Positions 7,055-13,286 of a stretch of DNA of 64,000 nt are shown here, in pieces. The position numbers and the translations under genes were made by a program. Each line of letters opens with the position of its first letter. Within the stretch, counting starts at the first letter, position 1. Source of the DNA: Sphingomonas montanisoli (GTDB lineage Bacteria; Pseudomonadota; Alphaproteobacteria; Sphingomonadales; Sphingomonadaceae); assembly GCF_008274695.1 (NCBI RefSeq), contig NZ_VTOU01000004.1:1-64000 (forward strand). Direction: 5' to 3'. The notes beneath the pieces were generated by a model. It worked only from the letters and a program-made list of their open reading frames with translations, had not been told where the DNA came from and did no database searches.

Positions 7055-7575
7055 GCCGCGTCCCCGATGATTGTGAAGACGACGCAGCCGATCGGGCGCG
7101 CGCGGTGGAACTGGCGTGTGACGATGTCGAACCGGTTGTCGTCGACCTTCAGCGCCAGGGCGATGCCATCGCGGCCGTTCTTGAAGGCGCCCTCGGGATT
7201 GTCGTCGTCGCGGGCGCGGCGGTCGGGCGGGAACACGTCGAGGCGAACAGCGATCTGCCCAGCGGCGGGCAAGGTCACGCAAGCCGCGCGGGCAAGGACG
7301 AAGCAATCCTGCTTGTACGCCTTGGCGGCCTTGGCCTTATCCCAGCGGTTCGGTCGCGCATTGGAGCTGAGCGCGTTCGGCGGATAGTCGCAGATGATGC
7401 GCTGCCCGCGCGGCACGCCCAATTCGGCGAGCGCCAACTCGACCTCTTGGGCGGGCGGGGCGGCCTTCAATGGACGGATCTGCACCTTGCGCTTGCGCTT
7501 GGCCTTCGCGCGGTCGGGCAGCGGCGCCATCTTGCCGAGGCCGAGGCTGCGCCAGTTTAGGGCGCGGGCCGTCAT
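7051..7575 (-). CDS. rusA: RusA-family Holliday junction resolvase
   Basis: This 174-residue protein carries the RusA active-site pattern: a DDDN cluster (RARDDDNPEGA, residues 121-131), then K132 and D136 in FKNGRDGIAL, then a second acidic pair (KVDDNRFD). RusA resolves four-way junctions made during phage recombination and replication by paired nicking. The N-terminal 60 residues are an unusual extension relative to E. coli RusA (about 120 residues) and are basic (AKAKRKRKVQIR). It overlaps both neighbours by 4 bp. Confidence 0.87.
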   Translation of the reverse strand: MTARALNWRSLGLGKMAPLPDRAKAKRKRKVQIRPLKAAPPAQEVELALAELGVPRGQRIICDYPPNALSSNARPNRWDKAKAAKAYKQDCFVLARAACVTLPAAGQIAVRLDVFPPDRRARDDDNPEGAFKNGRDGIALALKVDDNRFDIVTRQFHRARPIGCVVFTIIGDAA

Positions 7576-8150
7576 GCTGCCCAGCCTTTCGCGCGCGCCA
7601 GCTCGATCAGATCGTTCGCGGCGATGATGCCCCGGCCGCCGACGTTGAAGTGATTCCGGCCACCGTCAGGGACGTTGCGCGCGCGCAGTTCGTCGGCCGG
7701 GTGGACACTCATCCGATAGACGTTCGGGTAGAAGCGCCGCAGGTAGCTCGCCGCCATGCCCGCGTCGGACGTGTCGGCGGTCGCCATGGTGGGGGCAGGC
7801 CCGCCCCGGTGGACTGACCTGCGCGGCGGCGGGGCGCAGCGGGGAGCCGCCTTCGGCTTCGTGCTCCGATGACCGCTCGAGACGACGCCGACCTCACGGC
7901 ACCACCGCGTGATCAGCTTGCTTCCGACGTCCCAGCGCTGCTCCATCTCGGCGTAGGTCATGCCGGGCGCGACCGCGGCGAAATCGTCGGGGAGCGTGCG
8001 GGCCCTCGATGGCGGATTCGCAACGACGCCGGCTTCCTTGCGAAAGCGCGTGATGATGGTGATGCCGCAGCCATAGTGCTCGGCGATCTCGGCATTTGTC
8101 TTGCCGACGGCGACTTCGGCGAAGTCGGCGGGCGTGGTCATGGCGTGCAT
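7572..8150 (-). CDS. DNA-binding protein with two HTH repeats
   Basis: This 192-residue protein begins with two copies of one helix-turn-helix unit. The first is DFAEVAVGKTNAEIAEHYGC followed by TRFRKEAGV. The second is DFAAVAPGMTYAEMEQRWDV followed by TRWCREVGV. A basic, proline-rich linker and a conserved-looking tail (NHFNVGGRGIIAANDLIELA) follow. The ATG at 8150 was chosen because GGAGGA lies four bases upstream and the upstream gene's TGA overlaps it (TGATG). It sits in the recombination/replication block and could be a transcription or replication accessory factor. Its target is unknown. Confidence 0.68.
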   Translation of the reverse strand: MHAMTTPADFAEVAVGKTNAEIAEHYGCGITIITRFRKEAGVVANPPSRARTLPDDFAAVAPGMTYAEMEQRWDVGSKLITRWCREVGVVSSGHRSTKPKAAPRCAPPPRRSVHRGGPAPTMATADTSDAGMAASYLRRFYPNVYRMSVHPADELRARNVPDGGRNHFNVGGRGIIAANDLIELARAKGWAA

Positions 8151-8368
8151 CAGTTCCTCCACGCGGAAACGACGGGATCTGGCAGGCGCTGGGCCTTGCG
8201 CGCGGCGTGACCGGCATCGGCTGCGGCAGCACGCGCGGCGCGGGCACGGCGGCGCGTTTCGAGCGCGGCATCGATGCCGGCGGCGATGGGGCTAGGCTGG
8301 GGGGTGACAGTTTTTGACACCCCCGCCAACTTCGCTCCGCGCAGGAGGCGGATCGCGGCGCCGATCAT
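8150..8368 (-). CDS. Small basic phage protein
   Basis: This is a 72-residue protein without recognised domain, rich in Ala and Arg in its centre (ETRRRARAARAAAADAGHAA), probably a charged helix. Both ends overlap neighbours: its ATG lies in ATGA with the upstream gene and its TGA in TGATG with the downstream one. This tight coupling is the main evidence that it is translated. Confidence 0.55.
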   Translation of the reverse strand: MIGAAIRLLRGAKLAGVSKTVTPQPSPIAAGIDAALETRRRARAARAAAADAGHAARKAQRLPDPVVSAWRN

Positions 8369-8934
8369 GCCGCCACCTTCGACAGATCGACGAGCCGCCC
8401 GCGCAGGGCTGCGATCTCCGTGGACATCGCCGATGCATGGTCGCGCTGGAGCGCTTCGAGCGAATTGATGTCGGAGCGGAGCAGGGCGACCTCGGCCGGC
8501 TCCTTGATCTCGCCAAAGCCCGCGATGCGGAACGCGGCGACGGTCTCGGTGGAGATACCGGCGGCCTTCGCAATCGTGGCATCGGACCAGCCGGTGACAT
8601 AGCGGCCGTTCTCGCCGTCAAAGTGCTGGGCGAGCAGCTTGAGGGTTTCGGTCTGCCCGCGGATGGCGGCGGGCGAAGGCGATGCTCCCATGAGCGGATC
8701 CTTGGGCTTGGGGGCGGCGCAGCCCGGGCACAGGGCCGGGTCGAGGCGCCAGCCGCGCTGGGTGAATTTCTTGTCGATTTGGTCCGGGGCCATGAGCACG
8801 CGCAGGTTCACGTCACCGACGGCAGGGCATCGGGTGCAGCGAACGTGTGCGATCAACGCGGGGCGGCCGTCCCGACTGGTCGTCAGGAACCGGCTTTTGC
8901 TGCCGTCGCGATAGTGGTGGCCCCGGACCGTCAC
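8365..8934 (-). CDS. Zinc-ribbon/HTH phage protein
   Basis: This 189-residue protein has two CxxC pairs (CTRC near residue 33, CPGC near residue 69) that probably bind zinc. A region with helix-turn-helix character follows (SDATIAKAAGISTETVAAFR), then a C-terminal heptad-like helix (LRSDINSLEALQRDHASAMS) likely to be a coiled coil. It looks like a DNA-binding protein of the early operon. No family name could be assigned. It follows the DUF2303 remnant with a 3 bp gap and overlaps the next gene by 4 bp. Confidence 0.65.
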   Translation of the reverse strand: MTVRGHHYRDGSKSRFLTTSRDGRPALIAHVRCTRCPAVGDVNLRVLMAPDQIDKKFTQRGWRLDPALCPGCAAPKPKDPLMGASPSPAAIRGQTETLKLLAQHFDGENGRYVTGWSDATIAKAAGISTETVAAFRIAGFGEIKEPAEVALLRSDINSLEALQRDHASAMSTEIAALRGRLVDLSKVAA

Positions 8935-8937
8935 GGC

Positions 8938-9604
8938 TTATTCCGGCTTACCGTAGAGAACCGGCAGCTCAGTGCCAGCGGCGACGCGCGCGACGGCCTG
9001 GGTGAAGGCGTCATCGAACGTCGGGTCAGCGCGCCAGAGGTCATACCAGAAGACGATGCCTTCGCCCGTCTTGCGATAGCGAAGCCGCGCCGCCAGCCGA
9101 TAGAAGGTGTCGTTCCTGAAGACCGGGATGGCGATCGGCAAACGCCGCCATCTTCATGGGCTTGCCGTCCTGCTCGAGCCATGCCTTCCACTCGTCGGAC
9201 AGCGGGAAAGCATAATGACCGCGATGCGCGCCGAACCGCGGCGCCACCTTCACCGCTTCACCCCCGGGGTGGTAATCCAGCACCACCGTAATCGACGGCT
9301 TCGCGCGATCATTGTCGGCGAAGACGACGCTCTCGCCGTCCTTGAAGCGGTTGGCGTGGTCGATCAGGCTGTCGAGCGTCAGCAGCGTGGCAACACCGCG
9401 CCGATCGCGCGGCTGAGTGCGCCAGGCGTCGAAGTCGGCGGGGCGGAACAGCGTGACGTCATTGCCGCTGCGAACGGCCGGCACCGACAGGGTCTGGCCA
9501 CCGTCCGAGACGGTGACGTTGATGACCTCGGCCTTCACATAGGTTTCGATGAGGTCGCGGGCTTCGGCGACGATGCCGCCCGCATTTTCCAGGACTTCCT
9601 TCAT
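8938..9604 (-). pseudogene. DUF2303 (YfdQ-like) gene, internally deleted and frameshifted
   Basis: Two overlapping frames encode the two ends of one DUF2303-type protein. Frame one (from the ATG at 9604, with GGAGAT upstream) gives the N-terminal part through YAFPLSDEWKAW and GKPMKMAAFAD. A second frame (about 9141-8938) gives the family's C-terminal part: IPVFRNDTFYRLAARLRYR, then VFWYDLW, then LPVLYGKPE. As I recall the family, some 60 residues should separate these segments, but here they are adjacent and out of register near 9140-9160. That points to a genuine internal deletion rather than a one-base sequencing error. Intact members are common in phage early operons, with unknown function. 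Confidence 0.7.
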
Positions 9605-9628
9605 AGCTGGGATCTCCGATCGCGGGCG

Positions 9629-10033
9629 TTACGAAGCGTCGCGGAAGCCGCCCGCGCGGGCTCCCCCGTCGATGACCTCGCCGAACAGCTGGCGCTGCCC
9701 AGGGCGATGGCGGGTGAAGCGATTGTCGGGCGTCTGCCAAAGGATCGACTTGGCGCGCGGCGGCTCGGGGGAGACGACCTTGTAAGTCGACTTCAGGCTG
9801 ACGACGCCGCCCTCCTGGGCGATGTCGACGACGATGGTCAGCTTGCCCTTGGCCTTGCCGCCGTTGTGGAACGCGGTGTCGCAGAGGTCCGCGTTCAGCT
9901 GCTTGACCGCCTGATAGCAGTCGGCCGAGAACTGGCCGTCCTCGAGGGTCTGGATGAACTCGCCCAGCGTGTTGCAGGCGCCGGGGATATAGCCCCCGTC
10001 CGCTGCGATGCTCGGGCCGTCTTCGTCTGCCAT
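9629..10033 (-). CDS. Conserved phage protein, neighbour of DUF2303
   Basis: This 134-residue protein has a clear ribosome binding site (GGAGGA before the ATG at 10033). It shows a compact central domain (GEFIQTLEDGQF, then GGKAKGKLTIVVDIAQEGGV) and ends with a segment that includes LWQTPDNRFTR and RQRQLFGEV-like residues. I recognise the general pattern as a protein often paired with DUF2303 genes in alphaproteobacterial phages, but its function is unknown. It lies 24 bp upstream of the broken DUF2303 gene. Confidence 0.62.
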   Translation of the reverse strand: MADEDGPSIAADGGYIPGACNTLGEFIQTLEDGQFSADCYQAVKQLNADLCDTAFHNGGKAKGKLTIVVDIAQEGGVVSLKSTYKVVSPEPPRAKSILWQTPDNRFTRHRPGQRQLFGEVIDGGARAGGFRDAS

Positions 10034-10147
10034 TTCGTCCTCCTTCGTGCGCGCGAAAGCCCCGGGCGCTGGGCGTGCGAAATCGCCGTCGGAATCGCGT
10101 CCGACGTGCGTGGTTCAGTTTAGAAAGCCCCCGCTACGGGCGCCGGA
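10034..10147. other. Gap in the left operon, no gene seen
   Basis: This 114 bp lies between two minus-strand genes that otherwise belong to a nearly gapless operon. No frame of useful length or perfect hairpin was found. It contains the ribosome binding site of the 10033 gene at its left edge and could hold a promoter or terminator, but no consensus was recognised. Confidence 0.4.
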
Positions 10148-10579
10148 TCAGCCGTCCTCGACCGCGTGCTGCGCCTTCGCGATCAACTCGCGCGTGCGCT
10201 TCCGCAGGCGGCCCTTTTCGACATGATCGATCTTGCCATCGCGCCGGGCCTCGCAGACGTCGGACACGAGCCCAGCCGCGTTGGCAGCCAGATCGTCCCA
10301 ATTCGTCTCGGCCGTCTCGGCATCCACCAGCCGGGCATCGCCCGCCTCGAGAAGCATGTTAATCGCCTCGGGCGGCAGGACGCTGCGCAGCGCCAGCATC
10401 TGGGCGACGGTCATTGCGGACCCATTCGCCAGTTCGGCGAGCGTGGTCGCGCCGATGCCGGTAGCCTTGGCGAGCGCGCGATTGGAAATCTTGTTCGGAT
10501 CGTTCGGGCCGACGTACCGCGCGAACATCTCGCGCTGCTGGCGCGCGGTTTCCCGGGCGAGGATCGTATCGGAAAACAT
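10148..10579 (-). CDS. HTH phage regulatory protein, possibly CII/CP76-like
   Basis: This 143-residue protein has a helix-turn-helix segment at about residues 33-60 (SNRALAKATGIGATTLAELA). Its C-terminal helical region (ARRDGKIDHVEKGRLRKRTR) recalls the tail of phage CII/CP76 regulatory proteins. It is third from the left-operon promoter, where lambdoid phages place a lysogeny activator. The family is a tentative match by eye. It starts at an ATG 2 bp after the stop of the LexA-like gene. Confidence 0.55.
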   Translation of the reverse strand: MFSDTILARETARQQREMFARYVGPNDPNKISNRALAKATGIGATTLAELANGSAMTVAQMLALRSVLPPEAINMLLEAGDARLVDAETAETNWDDLAANAAGLVSDVCEARRDGKIDHVEKGRLRKRTRELIAKAQHAVEDG

Positions 10580-10581
10580 GA

Positions 10582-10920
10582 TTACGCGCGTCCCTCGATG
10601 GTAGCCCGGTTGGCATGAACAGGGTCGAAAGCGAACTGAACGGAGCCGAAGGGCAGGCGCTTATCGAGCTCGGCGATGAGCGCGTCGGTAGCGACGTCGG
10701 TCAGGTCCGGCTGGGCCTCGACGATCACGAGCGCGCGATGGCTGCCAGCCGAGCGGCGCAAGCGACCTTCGGCGATAAGGTGGTCAACGACGGTGTGCGC
10801 GTTCGAACGGCTTTTCAGGCCGAGGTCGGTCGCGATCTCGGTGAGGCTGGGCGACGCGCCGTGATGCGCGCGCTGATAGTCGCGGATGAAACTCAGCGCC
10901 TTGGCTTCGCGGCGGGTCAT
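10582..10920 (-). CDS. Orphan LexA-type DNA-binding protein
   Basis: This 112-residue protein begins with a winged-helix domain closely resembling the LexA N-terminus: LSFIRDYQRAHHGASPSLTE, then LGLKSRSNAHTVVDHLIAEG. The S24 protease domain that LexA needs for self-cleavage is absent. It may therefore occupy its target sites without responding to RecA. The ATG at 10920 overlaps the upstream gene's stop (ATGA). A longer frame to 11013 is the shadow of that gene. It is the second gene of the left operon, directly after the Cro-like gene. Confidence 0.75.
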   Translation of the reverse strand: MTRREAKALSFIRDYQRAHHGASPSLTEIATDLGLKSRSNAHTVVDHLIAEGRLRRSAGSHRALVIVEAQPDLTDVATDALIAELDKRLPFGSVQFAFDPVHANRATIEGRA

Positions 10921-11267
10921 GCGGCTTCCTTGACGGCAAAGGGGCAATCGCGGACGGCGCAGCACTGGGCGGCGGGATCGTCGTCGCGGCGATTGCAGGC
11001 CGGTACGGAGCAAACCGCGACACGATCAGTGGTACGCCTGCGGGCGGTCTGTTCGCGCGGATACAGGTCGGGACGCAGCCGATATCGAGAACCAAACCCC
11101 GCCCGTTCAACCGGGAGGACGTACTGCGCTGGCAGCTCCGAGCCCTTCTTAAGCAGCTGCCAGATGTTGCCTTGCGTGCAGCCGCAGACAGCGGCGAAGG
11201 CAGTCTGCCCACCGGCCTTACGAACAGCCTCGCGGAACTCGGCGTGGGGTGAGAGTTTCGTTGCCAT
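10917..11267 (-). CDS. Cro/YdaS-like antirepressor protein
   Basis: This 116-residue protein starts with a YdaS/Cro-type helix-turn-helix (EFREAVRKAGGQTAFAAVCG, then CTQGNIWQLLKKG). This group serves as Cro analogue opposite a cI-type repressor. The C-terminal third is rich in Cys (about six) and may bind metal. The ATG at 11267 follows the operator/promoter region shared with the divergent repressor gene. As first gene of the left operon it is expected to be repressed in the lysogen and, once made, to shut off the repressor. Confidence 0.75.
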   Translation of the reverse strand: MATKLSPHAEFREAVRKAGGQTAFAAVCGCTQGNIWQLLKKGSELPAQYVLPVERAGFGSRYRLRPDLYPREQTARRRTTDRVAVCSVPACNRRDDDPAAQCCAVRDCPFAVKEAA

Positions 11268-11278
11268 GACCCACTTGT

Positions 11279-11292
11279 AATAGATTGCTATT
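11279..11292. promoter_or_regulatory. Operator dyad, left region, site 1
   Basis: AATAG-ATTG-CTATT is a perfect 5+5 dyad with a 4 bp centre, 11 bp upstream of the Cro-like ATG. It is one of four copies of AATAG-N4-CTATT in this 1.2 kb. A half site (AATAG, 11301-11305) lies between it and the next full site. Confidence 0.75.
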
Positions 11293-11313
11293 GTGTCTGC
11301 AATAGGCAACTTC

Positions 11314-11327
11314 AATAGCGAGCTATT
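11314..11327. promoter_or_regulatory. Operator dyad, left region, site 2
   Basis: AATAG-CGAG-CTATT is the second full dyad in the Cro/repressor intergenic region. Its centre is 35 bp from that of site 1. It covers the expected -35 position of the repressor promoter, so a bound repressor here could activate or shut off its own gene. Confidence 0.75.
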
Positions 11328-11337
11328 CGGCTGCTGC

Positions 11338-11343
11338 TATGAT
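11338..11343 (+). promoter_or_regulatory. Candidate -10 element of the repressor gene
   Basis: TATGAT ends six bases before the repressor ATG at 11350. Transcription would therefore start at or almost at the start codon and give a leaderless mRNA, as for lambda cI from pRM. No good -35 hexamer is present at 16-18 bp, and operator site 2 occupies that position, as in an activator-dependent promoter. This is an inference from position only. Confidence 0.45.
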
Positions 11344-11349
11344 GAGGGC

Positions 11350-12012
11350 ATGGCAGAGAGCATAACTGTGCGCCGGCTGAAGCAGGCGATGGAGGACGCG
11401 GGGCTGGATCAACCCGCCTTGGCAGCGGCAGCTGGCTGCACACAGGGTGCCATCAGCCAGATTCTGTTAGGCAAAACAGCGCGTTCGCGTTTCCTGCCCG
11501 ATATCGCTCAGGTGCTTGGGGTGTCGGTTGATTGGCTTAGGGGGAGCACCATAAATCGGACGCCAGACCTGCCTGCGGTTAAGGATGCGTCGGCTGGTGA
11601 CGATACCGTCGAGGTAGCCCAGCTAGACCTGTCGTTCTCGATGGGACCGGGCACGACAATCGACGACTACATCGAGGAGGTCCCCTACCGGTTCGACATC
11701 GGCTGGCTTCGTCGCCTCACCCGATCCGAGCCCCGTCGGTTGCGTTTGGCGCGCGGGGTGGGAGAGTCGATGTCGCCGACGCTCCTGACAGGCGATCAGG
11801 TGTTAATCGATACCACGCAGCGGCAGCTTAATAAGCAAGACGGAATTTACGCGATCAGTCTCTTCGGAGCTGCCGCGATAAAGCGCCTTCGCGCCATCGG
11901 CCCCCAGCGTGTCCGGGTCATTTCTGATAACCCAGCCGTTGAGGACCAGGACGTCGATGCGGAAGATATTTCAATCGCTGGCCGGGTGATTTGGTTTAGC
12001 CGGGAGCTGTAA
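11350..12012 (+). CDS. Phage repressor, cI type (HTH + S24 peptidase)
   Basis: This 220-residue protein has an XRE-type helix-turn-helix at about residues 18-45 (DQPALAAAAGCTQGAISQIL) and a C-terminal S24/LexA-like protease domain. The catalytic Ser is in GESM (S140) and the Lys in AIKRL (K178). An Ala-Gly pair at 82-83 in the linker is a possible self-cleavage site, so induction by RecA after DNA damage is likely. The ATG at 11350 was preferred, as the in-frame ATG at 11293 lies inside the operator region. It diverges from the Cro-like gene and is followed without a gap by the HIRAN-domain gene. Confidence 0.9.
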   Translation: MAESITVRRLKQAMEDAGLDQPALAAAAGCTQGAISQILLGKTARSRFLPDIAQVLGVSVDWLRGSTINRTPDLPAVKDASAGDDTVEVAQLDLSFSMGPGTTIDDYIEEVPYRFDIGWLRRLTRSEPRRLRLARGVGESMSPTLLTGDQVLIDTTQRQLNKQDGIYAISLFGAAAIKRLRAIGPQRVRVISDNPAVEDQDVDAEDISIAGRVIWFSREL

Positions 12013-12414
12013 TTGGCGATTGCTACGATGACGCTGGCGGTCGTCGGCGTGGATCATCCAAACCGGAGACCGCGAAAGCAGGGTAGCATTCCACGACGCT
12101 TCGAGATCGCGGCTTGCCGTCCAGGTGAACCAGTCGACCTTGAGCTTGAGCCTGACAACCCAGCCGACCCGAACGCCATCATCGTGCTCAGTGAGCGGGG
12201 CATTCAGATTGGATATGTGCGGGCGGAGCGAGCGCAACTCATTTCCGGATACATTAAGTCGGGAATCGAGATTCGGGCAGTTTTTCAGTCCGCAGAGGAT
12301 TGGGGGGCCACGATCCGGATTACGACGGATGGAAGTGTCCCAGTTCTGCCGCCAATGGCGGCGACGGCGGAGCCTGAGCCGGACTGGTGGCCAGATGACG
12401 AATGGCCAGATTGA
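12013..12414 (+). CDS. HIRAN-domain protein, co-transcribed with the repressor
   Basis: This 133-residue protein begins at a TTG directly after the repressor TAA. Residues about 38-80 form a HIRAN core: VDLELEPDNPADPNAIIVL, then a turn, then GIQIGYVRAERAQL. HIRAN domains are found alone or fused to SNF2/Rad5-type helicases, and some bind 3' single-stranded DNA ends or stalled forks. The acidic, Trp-rich tail (EPDWWPDDEW) is distinctive. Zero spacing from the repressor gene suggests expression in the lysogen. Right-arm operators start 2 bp after its stop. Its role here is unknown. Confidence 0.7.
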   Translation: MAIATMTLAVVGVDHPNRRPRKQGSIPRRFEIAACRPGEPVDLELEPDNPADPNAIIVLSERGIQIGYVRAERAQLISGYIKSGIEIRAVFQSAEDWGATIRITTDGSVPVLPPMAATAEPEPDWWPDDEWPD

Positions 12415-12415
12415 A

Positions 12416-12429
12416 AATAGAAAACTATT
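12416..12429. promoter_or_regulatory. Operator dyad, right region, site 1
   Basis: AATAG-AAAA-CTATT is part of a longer perfect palindrome (AAAATAG-AAAA-CTATTTT, 12414-12431). It lies just upstream of the -35 hexamer of the rightward promoter and carries the same 5+5 arms as the two dyads at 11.3 kb. Confidence 0.78.
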
Positions 12430-12434
12430 TTAGG

Positions 12435-12462
12435 TTGACGGATAAAAATAGATAACTATTGT
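12435..12462 (+). promoter_or_regulatory. Candidate rightward promoter
   Basis: A near-consensus -35 (TTGACG, 12435-12440), a 16 bp spacer and a -10 (TATTGT, 12457-12462) lie between and over two operator dyads. Transcription would begin about 12,469 and feed the operon starting at 12,496. Operator site 2 overlaps the -10, so the repressor should block it. Confidence 0.65.
12447..12460. promoter_or_regulatory. Operator dyad, right region, site 2
   Basis: AATAG-ATAA-CTATT is the fourth copy of the dyad, with its centre 31 bp from that of the previous site. It overlaps the -10 of the rightward promoter, the classic place for repression. Confidence 0.78.
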
Positions 12463-12495
12463 TCCTGAGGCTACCTGCTTCGGGATGATCAATAG

Positions 12496-12861
12496 ATGTC
12501 CACAACCTTCGCCGCGGCGCAGATCCCGCAAACGACCGGCTGGCGCCAGCATGACGGGCGGGCGTGCCCGACGAACCCCCTCGCGTTGGTCAAGGTCCAG
12601 TTCCGCGGCGAGAGCATCGAGGCAGCCGACAAGCGGCGCGCCACGCCCGCCTACACTTGGGACTGGATGCTCCCGACGTGGCACGCCCCGATCGCCGCGT
12701 GGCGCCCGGCGAACGAGCTGACGCTCGCACAGCGTCTGCTTGCCGAGGCCGAACCGTGGCTCGCCGGTATGGCATCGCGGCCGATGCGCATCTTCATCAC
12801 CTTCGCCCTCATCGTCGCCGCGGCGGCGTGGGTGGCGCTGCTCGTCGAGATGACCTCGTGA
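12496..12861 (+). CDS. Phage membrane protein, first gene of right operon
   Basis: This 121-residue protein has a soluble N-terminal part containing WDWMLPTWHAPIAAWRPANE and one C-terminal transmembrane segment (MRIFITFALIVAAAAWVALL). It is the first gene after the repressed rightward promoter. Function is unknown, and a tail-anchored early protein could act on the host envelope or exclude superinfecting phage. The ATG has only a weak upstream site. The stop overlaps the next GTG (GTGA). Confidence 0.6.
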   Translation: MSTTFAAAQIPQTTGWRQHDGRACPTNPLALVKVQFRGESIEAADKRRATPAYTWDWMLPTWHAPIAAWRPANELTLAQRLLAEAEPWLAGMASRPMRIFITFALIVAAAAWVALLVEMTS

Positions 12862-13286
12862 GCGCCAACCGTGCCCCCCTGGCCGACGCCAGCAATCCCC
12901 CCCTTGCTACGTCGGCCGCAACCGACCCGGCGGCGATTTCCCTAACGCCGCCGGGTCAAATGTTACAATGTGTTGCACACAAGAAACAGGCGACCCGCTA
13001 TGATGAGGGCCAGCGGTGCGGAGGCGACGTCTCAGTCAGCGGAGTGCCCCAACTCCAGCTGATGCACCGCGACCCGGTGGCGGACTGCGCCCGCCGCCGG
13101 GTCACCTCCCGATCAGCGGAGCGCGCAGCCGCCCATTACGAGCGGATGGGCTGTCTCGCCGAGGTCATCGGCGCGGGCTGCATCGCCAGCCTCCAGCGCG
13201 CGACCGCCGCGCGCATCCGCGATGGCTACGTCAACAACTTCGTCCGCAGCCTTGAGCGCGCGGCGATCGCCGGGAGTGCCCGCTGA
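12858..13286 (+). CDS. Hypothetical phage protein (start uncertain)
   Basis: This 142-residue frame runs from a GTG that overlaps the previous stop (GTGA) to a TGA that overlaps the next ATG (TGATG). The C-terminal half (HYERMGCLAEVIGAGCIASL, then ARIRDGYVNNFVRSLERA) looks like a genuine helical protein. The N-terminal third is low in complexity and is encoded by DNA with a strong hairpin (12924-12957) and promoter-like sequence, so a shorter protein starting near 12,959 or 13,062 is possible. No family was recognised. Confidence 0.5.
   Translation: MSANRAPLADASNPPLATSAATDPAAISLTPPGQMLQCVAHKKQATRYDEGQRCGGDVSVSGVPQLQLMHRDPVADCARRRVTSRSAERAAAHYERMGCLAEVIGAGCIASLQRATAARIRDGYVNNFVRSLERAAIAGSAR
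12924..12957. other. Perfect 12-bp-arm hairpin in the right operon
   Basis: GACCCGGCGGCG (12924-12935) and CGCCGCCGGGTC (12946-12957) are exactly complementary around a 10-base loop. There is no T-tract, so it is not a standard intrinsic terminator. It lies early in the right operon and could attenuate transcription or sequester a start. Confidence 0.55.
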
